Shown in pieces: positions 52,191 through 62,500 of a stretch of 64,000 nucleotides of DNA. This DNA comes from Prorocentrum cordatum (lineage: Eukaryota; Sar; Dinophyceae; Prorocentrales; Prorocentraceae). Made by a program: the position numbers and the translations under genes. The stretch is from assembly GCA_963575745.1 (NCBI GenBank), contig CAUYUJ010019626.1, positions 26,001 to 90,000 of the forward strand. Reading direction: 5' to 3'. Position 1 is the first letter of the stretch. Each line of letters begins with the position of its first letter. The notes under the pieces are model-generated. The model saw only the letters and a list, made by a program, of their open reading frames with translations, made no database searches and was not told the origin of the DNA.

Positions 52191-52743
52191 CCGTGGTTGC
52201 CCAACTGGCCCAGGGTTTCCCGGCTGGCCCGGGGGGGGGGGTCCTCCAGAGCGCCTTTCCCTGGGCCCGCAGGGCCCCGTGAGCTCCAGAACCGCGCGGA
52301 GAGCTGCAACGACACCCTGGGCCAGGAACGCCTCGGGCAGCCCCCGGCTGCTTAGCCTGGAGATCCTGGACAATCCCGGGATCGCTGGGCCAGACAGGTG
52401 AAAGCAAAACTGGCGCCGCCGAGGTGGCGAGGAAGGGGCGGGAAAGCACTGGGAGGAGGGAGGAGCTGTAGGATTTCCAGGATTTCCGCCATCACGTAGT
52501 GATAACCGGGAGGAGCTGTAGGAGAGGAGGAACGGGAAGGAGGAAAGGGTAATGAGCAGAGTCTCCTGCGCAAAACCTTCCCACACCATCGACAGCAATC
52601 CTCCTCCACCTCCTTCCCGCCCTCCCCACTCTTGGTCCGCCTGCTCATCCTCCTGAAATCTCACTCCCCGCATCCTCTTACTCCCCGCATCCCCTGTCTG
52701 TCCGCCGTGCTGCTCCCACTCCTCCCACTTCTCTCTCCATCCT

Positions 52744-52806
52744 TGCCTCAGTCCTCCTCCTCCTCCTCCTCCTCCTCCTCCTCCTCCTCCTCCTCCTCCT
52801 CCTCCT
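52744..52806. repeat. (TCC)n microsatellite
   Basis: Uninterrupted (TCC)n of about 60 bp. Confidence 0.95.
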
Positions 52807-53589
52807 ATTTCCTCGGCGCCTTCTCCTGCAACCCATTCGGCGAGCAACTTGCAGGCAGGGGGCATGGGGCTTGCAGTCCTCGTGGCACCACGAGGGGCGC
52901 GGCGCGAGGAGCGACGGGGCTTCTCGGCGGCACCACGGCGGGCCTCGGCCACGCACAGCTGCGTCCCCCGACCCGGCAGTGCCAGGGGCGGCCCGAGCAC
53001 CAGACGCCCCCTCCCGAGCCCCGAGTGGTCCCGATCCCGCCAGCCCTCTGGGCGTCGGCGGTCAAGCCGATGTCTGATCCTCCCCGTCCAGAGCTCTCGT
53101 CCCTTCGGGGAGGGGGTACCCTCCCTCCCCCTCCCCCTCCATGATGCCTTTGCTGGGGGTCACGAAGTGGCAGAGGCTCCTTTTTCGCCCAAGATGGCTC
53201 CAAGGGGGCGTCCGATGCTACAAAATGGCTTCCAGCATACCTCGAAGAGGCCCGACGAGGGCCACAAGACGGTTCCGAGCGCTCTCGGAGCTGCCTCAAG
53301 AGCCCCCCAAAGAAGCAAACCTCGTTAAAGAAGACATGATAGGAGCTCACTGAATTTTGCCTTTTTGGGACTTGTCACTAACGATGGGCTTCGGAGGCCT
53401 CGAGATGGCCCCAAGCTGGCCCAAGATAGGGGGAAAACAAACCTCCCTCGCTTTTGACCACCCTCGCTTCCAAGAGATACCAAACGATGCCAAATTGCAG
53501 CCTGTACTGATCAGACCGCTTGACGAGGAGGCGCGTGGTATGGTTTGGTTTTGCCTGGAAGCGAAAGCGGGGTAGGTAATTCACGCTCT

Positions 53590-54085
53590 GACAAGAGGGC
53601 CCCAAGAGGGCCCCAAGAGAGGCTCAAGAGGCAAAAAAAAAAACACAGCCCCAAGGGCACCCAAAAGGTCGGCCCCAGAGCGCCCCCAGAAGCCCCAAAA
53701 GCGCCCCAAGAGGTGACTTTGATGGCCCCCGAGGGGGAGGCAAATCTAGGACGCACCCTCCTCTGATCGACGCCCTACACAAGGCCCCCAAGAGGGACCC
53801 AAGTTTTTAGAGCCTACCATAACAAATAAACAAACACAACAGCAACGCTTCAACGACGGGAGTCGCACCCCTCCCATACACTAACACATTCTCCAACTGA
53901 TTGATTCGTTTTGACCGACCCTGAAAAAACACGATTGCCTTGGAATCGTTGGTATGCATCAAGAGGGCCCGACGAGGGCCCCCGGACACACTAATGGAGC
54001 CCTAGGAGGACCCCAGGGCCTTCCAAAAGAGCCCCAAGAGGACCCAAAGCAAACCCCAAGATGATCCCAAGAGTGTCACAAAAAA
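53590..54085. repeat. CCAAGAGGGCCC cryptic repeat
   Basis: Degenerate repeats flanking a unique A/T-richer stretch at 53,800-53,950 that holds the tRNA-like relic. Confidence 0.6.
53844..53905 (-). other. tRNA-like relic (A and B box)
   Basis: Minus strand ATCAGTTGGAGAATG resembles an A box (D arm), and GGGTGCGACTCCC, about 30 bases on, resembles a B box (GGTTCGANTCC). Acceptor and anticodon stems do not form, so at most a degenerate tRNA or tRNA-derived SINE head. Confidence 0.2.
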
Positions 54086-54119
54086 GTCCTCAGCTCGCTC
54101 AACGAGTTCTTGTCCTCGG

Positions 54120-54213
54120 TGTCCTCCTCCTCCTCCTCCTCCTCCTCCTCCTCCTCCTCCTCCTCCTCCTCCTCTTGGTCGTCCTCATCCTCGTCATCGT
54201 GTTTCTCGTCATT

Positions 54214-54247
<34 letters not shown>

Positions 54248-54330
54248 TCGTCGTCGTCGTCGTTTTCCTCCTCCACCTCCTGCTCCTTGTCCTCGTCCCC
54301 GTCCTCGTTCTTGCCATCGTAATCCCCCTC
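54120..54330. repeat. (TCC)n and (GTCCTC)n microsatellite
   Basis: (TCC)n at 54,124-54,175 then GTCCTCGTC and GTCGTCGTC units. 54,330-55,045 has no gene; F10 motifs lie at 54,435 and 54,587. Confidence 0.9.
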
Positions 54331-55045
54331 CGTCTCCTTTTCGTCCGCCTACTCGTTGCCCCCAAGAGGGTCCCGAGAGAGCCCCAAGAGAACCACAAGA
54401 GGGTATCAACTCTCATGGTCAGCCTTCCTGAATCGGCTGGTGGGGATACTTTTTTGGTTCGCGGCTCCAAGGCAAGAGACAGGGAGCGAGCACAACGTCT
54501 GGGGCGCGGTACGAAGATAATTGGCGCGAGATTGCCGCGGATTCCAGCGGACAACACACGCAGGGCACATGCACATGCCAGGGACAGGCTGGTGGGGGTA
54601 CGCGAAGCGGTCAACATTTCGTCTTGACTGCAAGAATTTCCCAACCCCGCAAGTTGGGGTCGCCAGGTTTATATTAAACACTCCCGACCCGCCTCGCACA
54701 CCGTGCGTACCGTGGCCGCCAGGCCCAAAGTGTCCAGATACTCCCTGAGGGTGTCCAGCCTCGCGTGTTCGACGAGTGACAACTGCATGCTACGGCCGCC
54801 AGGCCCCAAGGGTGCCACTGCTCCATGGGGATGCCGCCTCGCGTTCTCGGGTGGGGACCGCTCGAAGCAAACGAACTAATCTCAATCCGCGCCTCCAGAT
54901 CTCCAGACTCCTTCCCCGGGGGAGGGGTGTTGCATCCCGGATCAATTGTTCGGTAACCCCCAGGACCGACAACGGGCCCCAAAGGCCGAACGGAAGCCAA
55001 CACGCCCGGAGTGACAAAAATCAGCTTGGTCGCAGTTGCAGGTAT

Positions 55046-56150
55046 CGTCTTCGGTGGGGCCCACCGAAAAGGCTCCGAAGCGCTGTACCGGGCGGGGGAG
55101 ACGCATGCGGGCTGCGACACTGGGGGGACCTTTGGTGGAGCTCCCCATGTGCTGGGCGGGGCAGTCGCATGCGGGCTGCGCCACTGGGACCTTCGGTGGA
55201 GCTCCATGTGGGGCCACGACGCGCTGTGCTGGAAGTGGGAGACGCTTGGGGGCAGCGCCTCTGGGACCTTCGTTGGAGCTCCACATGGGGCCACGAAGCG
55301 CTGTGCCGGGTGTGGGAGACGCATGCGGGATGCGCCAATGGGACCTTCGGTGGAGCTCCCTATGGGACCCCGAAGCGCTGTGCTCGGTGGGGGAGACGCA
55401 TGCGGGCTGCGCCTCCGGGACCGTCAGTGGAGCTCCCTACTGGGCCACGAAGCGCTGTATTGGATGGGGGAGAGCTCAACATGGGGCCACGAAGCGCTGT
55501 ACTGGGTGTGGGAGACGCATGCGGGCTGCGTGTGGGAGACGCCGCGGGCTGCGCAATTGTGACCTTCGTTGGAGCTCCCTATAAGGGCCACGGCACGCTG
55601 TACTGGGTGTGGGAGACGCATGCGGGCTGCGCCACTGGATCCTTCTGTGGAGCTCCCTGTGGGGTCACGGAACGCTGTACTGGGTGGGGGAAACGCATGC
55701 GGGCTGCGACACTTGGATCTTCGGTGGAGCTCCCAATGGGGCCACGAAACATTGTACTCGGTGGGGGAGAGGCATGCGGGCTGCGTCTCTGGGACCTTCT
55801 GTGGAGCTCTCTATGGGGCCACGAACCGCTGTGATGGGTGTGTGAGGCGCAAGCGGGCTGAGCCACTGAGACCTTCGGTGAAGCTCCCTATGGGGTGGGA
55901 GACGCATGCGGGCTGCGCCACTGGGACCTTCGGTGGAGCTCCCTATGTGGCCCCGATGCGCTGTACTGGGTGCGGGAGACGCATGCGGGCTGCGCCACTG
56001 GGGCCTTCGGTGGAACTCCCTATGGCCGGCGAAACGCTGTGCCGGGTGTGGGAGACGCATTCGGGCAACGCAACTTGGACCTTCGGTGGAGCTCCCTCTG
56101 GGGCCACGCAACGCTGCAGTGGGTGGGCGAGGCGCACGCGACATGCTGAG
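55046..56150. repeat. 78-bp satellite (~14 units)
   Basis: Unit GGGAGACGCATGCGGGCTGC, GGGACCTTCGGTGGAGCTCC, GGGGCCACGAAGCGCTGTAC. Being a multiple of three, it leaves long frames open on both strands (for example a 352-codon plus frame reading RAAPLGPSVELPMGPR). No start context or domain, so treated as satellite. Confidence 0.85.
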
Positions 56151-56350
56151 AAGGGAGGTGGGGGAGGAGGGGTCGGGAATCGGATCGTCGGGTGTCTGGG
56201 CCCCGCCATGCGCCCCATCCCACCACCCTGGAGGCGAATGAAGACGACGAGGGCAGGCCTCGCGACGGCGACGACGACCTCAGGACGATGACGAGGGCCA
56301 AGCCCGACGACGAGAGGGCGGGCGAGGGCGAGGGCGACGGCGCCGGCTGC

Positions 56351-56453
56351 TCACGCGGCCTCAGCGTCCACGACCCCAGCGCTGCCTGGCTCTGGGCCCA
56401 TGTTCACCATGAGCTTGGTGACGCGCTTGGCGAACTCGCCAGGGTCCTCGACG

Positions 56454-56514
<61 letters not shown>

Positions 56515-59500
56515 TCGTCGTCGTCGTCCTCGTCCTCGTCGTCGTCGTAGTCGTCCGCCTCCTATTCCTCCTCCTCCTCCTCCTCCTCCTCCTCCACCTC
56601 CACCTCCACCTCCACCTCCACCTCCTCCTCAGCAGGAAACCAAGAGTCCGCAATGCAAGAACAAAAACTGCCACGCAGGTCTTCGCAAACCCGGGTCAAC
56701 CAATCTGCGCGGCCGCCTCGCGGCCACGAGCGGCTCGCTAACCCGGGTCAGCCAGAGGGGGTCTTCGCAGGACCCCCGCTTGCATTGACCCCCGTCTCAA
56801 GGCTCCCGAGGTTGGCCCTGATCCGCCCACCGGTGGGCGACCTCCAGCACTGGCGGCGGGCCCGAGGGCGCCTGCCAGTAGGCCGCCCCGCACAAGCACC
56901 AGCGGCCGCCGCAGGGGAGGGCCCACATCAGCAGGTCATTGCTTGCTCTGCTCCGCCTTAGCTGGGGCTCGCCACGGCACGCGGCGCGGCGGCGCAGCCC
57001 ATCGTGAAGAACACCTCGCAAAGGTGCGGAGCGCGGTCCAAAGGCGCCGCGGCGCAGTTGAGCCAGAACGGTTCTTGAGGAGGAGGAGGATGAAGAAGAG
57101 GAGGAGGAGGAGGAGGAGAAGGAGGAGAAGGATAGTGATGGGGGGGAGCAGCATGAGGGCGGGGGAGGGATTGGGGAGGCGAGGAGAAGCCGAAGAAGGG
57201 CGCGGAAGGGGGATTATAAGGGAGAGGGACCGGCAGGACGGACAGGAGCGGGAAGGAGGGGGGCAGGATAGAGCAGGAGGGAGGGTATGAGAGGAGGGGG
57301 AGGAGGACGAGGAGGAGGAGGAGGACTACGACTGCGGCCAGCGCATCACAGTGAGGATGGCAGATAGATGGGGTCCTCAATGTTGTAGCCGCCGATGAGG
57401 GCGGCAGTCTCGTACACCATCATGACCATGTCCTCCGTCTCCTCTCGATGGGCGCCGAGCGCGCGCAAAAGGAAACGATCGCCTTTTGCGCCACGGGTCC
57501 TGGCCCTTCCCCGTTCCTCCTTCCCCCGTGCCCCTCCTCCCGTCTCAGAATCATCAGCCCTCCCCATCATGCGTCCATGTGCTCCGCCTCGCTCCCCCTC
57601 TCCTCCCTGCTTGCTCTCTCTCTCTCTCGCTCTCTCTCGCTGCTTCCCCGTCCTCCCTCATCTTTGACTCCCTCCTCGTCCCTGCTCCTCTGCCTCCTCA
57701 TCCTCCTCCCAGCCTCCTCACCATCCTCCTTCTTTTCGTCGTCGTCGTCCTCCTCCTCCTCCTAAAAATGTCCGTCCTATTCCTCCTCCTCCTCCTCCTT
57801 CCCCTTCTTTTCGTCCCTCCTCCTCATCCTCCTCCTCGTCCCTCCTCCTTCTCCTCCTCCTCCTCTTCCTCTTCCTGCTCCCAACCTCCTCGCCCTCCTC
57901 CTCCTAATTTTCGTCCTCCCCTCCTTTCGCCGCTCGACTCCGCGGTAGTTTCGTCGACACCAGACCAGGCAACACTGATCGAGAAGCAGGTGACGAAAGG
58001 AAAAACGTATACCCCAACCTGGGATATTTGTGGGTTGTGAGCTCTCTGGAGGACTGCGCATCTCTCCAATTTGGCCTGGTCCATCGCGCCCAGGCACCGT
58101 TGCTTGCGCTCTGGCATGTCCGCGTCGGCGTGATCTTACTGGGCAACCTGGCACGTGTAAAGCCAATGATGCTCCAGGCGTCGATGCCCTCCTTGTGACT
58201 TCCGATTGCACGCGGCACCCCTTGATCCCCGCCTCTCTAGAAGAAGGCAAGACCGCATAAGCATAAACTTTTGGAGGTCCGCACGGATTTCTTGGATCGG
58301 CGCTGGACCCCCTCCCTGGCGCGCGGATTGCCCCAGGGGTGGCACAGGAGGCGCAACCACGGGGCCCCGGCGCCGATCCCGAGGAATCCGCGCGGAACTC
58401 CGAATTTTTATGCTTCTGGCACTGTTCGCTCCCATACGGCCCAGCCGCCCGCTCTCGCCCCGGCGCTCGCCCCTTGTGCCCCAAGCAGTCTGCCACTGCG
58501 CCCCAGTGCTTTCCGACCGCTTCTTGGAGACAAGTCTTAGGTCGGGCATGTCCTCCTACAGGCGGAATCCGGGCGAACACTGACAACATAGTCAAGAAAT
58601 AATCAAGAATAGTCCCGATCCTGTGTTGTGTCATGTTTGAAAATTCCTCCTGCAGAGGGACATGCCCGACTTACGAAAGTCGCCGCCGACCCAAAAAGTG
58701 TCCCCCCACGGCCTGGCGATGGAGGACGGCGAGGGCGCGCAGGTCCGTTTTTCTCGGCGGTGGACAAACCTCCCTTTTAATAAACCTCCCTTTAGGGAAA
58801 ACGGCCTAGAACTGAAACCGACGGACCTGGACCCGCATAAATGACGGCCGCGACGCCCTCTCGCGAACCGAAGACGGCGCAGAAGGTGCAAGATGATCCA
58901 AAGTGCTCCTCGATGGTCCCCGCCGAGGAAAATGCACGGCGGATCGTCACACACATCGTCCCGGGTCGAATCGACGTCCGATCGCCGGGCCCGGCCCGGG
59001 CGGCCCCACGCTGACACTGGCGAGTCCGACCGAACCGACTCGGATCGGAATCGCGGCCCCAACCGTTGCATCGGAGCGCAGCGAACCCATCGGATCGTAA
59101 GGAGAGCCAGACGTCTGGAGGCCATGCCGGGCCGCCGTGTGGCCATCTTGGGCCCTCTTGGAGGCATCCTGGGCCATGTTGGCGGCCTTGGCGCCCGTCT
59201 CTCGGCCGTCTCGGATCACTGTTGGTTCCCCGATCGCGCACTGGCGGCCCTGCTTGCCCTCCCCCCACCGCAACACTCCGGGCGCCGCGACGCCGGCGCC
59301 TCCAGGACGCCCCAGCCTTGTCTTTAGGTCGGGCATGCCCCAAAAAAAAACAGATTTTGGAGGACAGATCAGAAATATGCAAAAAATCTTCAAAACAAAT
59401 GCGCAATCATCGTCCCCAGATTATTTTCTGACAAATATTCCTCCTGTAGAGGGACGTGCCCGATTGAACCTTGTCTGGGTTCCCTTCCCGGATTTGAAGC

Positions 59501-62500
59501 GGTTCCCACAGTCGCACTCGCAGCTTTTTTAGTCGGCAGCCGCGAGCGAAAGCGCCAACGGCGAGCCGAGTCAGAGTGGGCCGCGCAGAGACGAACTACC
59601 GAGAGGCGGCGGGGCCTCCTTAGGCATCACCGCGGAGGGCAGGGCCGGCGGGAGGGGGTGCGCACACACAGGCACAGCCTTTTTTTTTACAGCCGCAGGC
59701 GGAAGCGCCAGCGGCGGCGGGTCACGGTCGGGCTGCGGCCGTGACGAATTACCCGGGGGCGCGCGCGGGGGCCGCGGATCAGGCGGCGGTGCAAGCAGCA
59801 ACCCAGGGACACACACACGGCCCTCGCAGCGACACGAAGTCTCACGGCACGCGGCCCGCCAGGCAGCCCACGGAGCTTGAGCTCCGCCTGGCCGAGGCGC
59901 GCGCGAGGCGGCGGAACTCGCCGCCCGACGGCGCGCGGCGGCTGCGCGCCGACCCGCAGGCAAGGCTCGGGTCGGGTACGTCCCCGTCGTCCCACAGGCG
60001 GATCCGGGGCGAGAGTTAAAACATAGTCAAAAACATAATCGAAACTGGAGTCTATATACATATATTTATGTACATCTATATGTATATATATATATATATA
60101 TATCTGTATATATATTATATAATCGTCCCCTCCTTATGTTTGGACTGTCTTGGAAGCTTCCTCCTGTAGAGGGACATGCCCGACCCAAGGCCAGGCGCAG
60201 GCGCGGGCGCAGGGGGCGGCTCGTCGCCGCGCTGGCCGCGCGCAGTCGCGCGGCCACGGGGGGGCAGGCCGCGCGCAGGGAGCGAGCGCCCCGCGCGCGG
60301 AGCCGAGGCGCACAAGGGGCCGAGAGGCTCGGGCCTGCCCCTGCGCTCGCGGGGCGCCTGGCGCGCGGAACGACGACGACGACGACAAAGACGACGACGA
60401 CAAAGACGACGACGACAAAGACGACGACGACGGCGCCGGCGACGACAATGCAGGGCAGGTGGACTCGTTTCCTCCACTCCGCGGACTCCGTCATGTCGTC
60501 CCTGCGTCGTCGTTTCTCTTTCTCTTGCGATTTATCCATTTCCACCGCTCGAGAACCGACGTCCTGGTGCCCAAGTGGGCGGTGGACATGGATGTATTTC
60601 GGCCCCTGGGGGCCCAACTATGTCCGTATCCACCGCCTGCCGAAGCTCCGAAAACTGACCCTTCAGGCGGTGGTCATGTATACGTTCCCGCCTCGGATAT
60701 CGGCTGATAAATAAAGTGTCCTCTCACATGCCAGCATGGCCGTGCCAAGCGACGCCTCGGACTTTGTTATTTGCGGCCGCAGCTCTTTAGGCAACGAGAC
60801 GCGTCTTCCTTGAACAAGGCCCGAAACCGGAAGTGCGGAGATCATCATCAAAAACCGCGTTCCTACGTAAGGCTGTCCGTGGCTGCTCTTTCCCATTCCA
60901 AGGAGTTCGGGTGCTGCTGCTGCTCATGCTAATCGTATTCCTCCCCCTCCTCCTCCCCCACCTCCTTCTCTTCCTCCTCCACCACCGCTCGCCCTCCTAA
61001 ACGACTCCTCCCTGTCGCACCCCGAGACGGGTCGGTAGGGCGGGCCGGGAATGTCACTCGAGAGGTCCCCAATCATTTGTCATCCTGGAGCTTGAAATTC
61101 GCAACAGCTTCACGGATGCAGGGCGGATAGTTTTCAACATGTGGCTCTCGCCCCAACGCCGCGCACATTCGTCTTACAGTCTGAAAAAACTTCACGGATA
61201 AAGCAAGGGTGGCTTTCAAGATGTGGCTCTCGCCTCAACGCCGCGCGCATTCGTCTTAAACATTTGCAAGATGACACAGGTAAAGCGCGGGTGGTTTTCG
61301 ACATGCGGCTCTCGCCTTATAGCCACGCGCATTCGCCTCAACATTTCGCAAGAGTTTCACGGATCATTTGCGGGCAGATTTTGAAATGCGGCTCTCGCCT
61401 TTGCGCTGCGCACATTCGTTTTAAACCAAATGCGAGAGTATGGAGAAATCTTATGATTGGCGTCCCAGAAATTGTGCTATGGCACGATTTCGTATTGTCA
61501 GGACGCGACAATCACGTTCATCTGAAGTGCTTTCTGGTGCAACTCTGGATCGCCAGGACGCAACCGTGCAATTGATTCGTGGCGTTGAAGATGTTCAAAC
61601 GGTTGTCGTCCGACAGGACACTTCCCGTTGTGAAAATAAATCTTTGCAGGGAGCTTGCAGGGGGGAGGATTATTGCAACATCTTTGATGAGTCTTGGATT
61701 TACGCTGGTCATTGGTCCTCCTCCTCGTCCTCCTCCGCCCTCCCTCTGGCTTCCTTCCTCTCCTCCTCTCTCCTCCCCCTCCTCCTCCTCCTGCTGCTCC
61801 TCCATACTCATCCGCCTCGTGCTCATAGCCACTTCTCCAATTCCTTCCCCTTCCACGCCCCCGTTTCATCCCCCCACTGTCCTGCTCCTCCTCCCTCGGC
61901 CATTCCTCGTCTGCCTCCCGAAGCCGCCCGAAACAATTTGAACACGCACGGAAAACGTCCAAACATACAGTAAACTGTCGAGCATCGCCGAAGACGATTT
62001 GTTTTCTGCGATTGCTCCTCCTCGTCCGCCTCCCCCTCCCTCCTGTTCCTTCTCTTCCCTCACAGATCGACTCAAGAACTCTCCTGCGGTGCGTTCCTAG
62101 CGGAATCTCAAAGCGAATCCAACCGTGGCGACGAAAGCAACCCGGGAGGCACAGAAAATACGCAAAACAGACACCCTACAACCTCGACGCTGGATCCTCC
62201 TCCTCCTCCTGCTCTTCCTCTTGGTACCATCCTGAGGCTAAACAACACATCATCAGATAACTTCTCGATTCACTTGATTATCCCTTTGGCGACCCAAATC
62301 CTCGGAATCGGGAGCGGTCTGCTGCATCGTCCTCAATTTCTGGATGACCGGGTGCTCGGGGTTGATTTCCAAGATCGCCTTGCCGCGGGGGACCAAGAGA
62401 GGAACGGAGGGGCAGGGAGGAGAGGAGAGGAGGAAGGGAGGACGCCAGGAAAGGGACGCAGGGAGGGCCCAGCGAAGGGGATGAAGGGAGGGAGGGACGA

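Larger units (their letters stand above)
57442..62300 (-). other. HSP90 4.86-kb intron packed with repeats
   Basis: Holds (TCC)n at 57,640-57,900, an F2 copy, three F1 copies, (TA)n, a 15-bp repeat, an 82-bp minisatellite and TCC-rich DNA at 61,720-62,060. GAGGA occurs at both borders. The 78-codon minus frame at 60,663-60,896 is not convincing as a nested gene. Confidence 0.7.

Noticed and set aside
53844-53905. A functional tRNA gene
   Set aside because: Only the D-arm-like and T-arm-like blocks match; acceptor and anticodon stems do not pair.
54776-55834. 352-codon plus-strand ORF
   Set aside because: It consists of translated 78-bp satellite units; other frames are equally open.
60663-60896. 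Nested gene in the HSP90 intron
   Set aside because: A 77-residue frame with plausible composition but no motif, and no sign of its own start or end signals.
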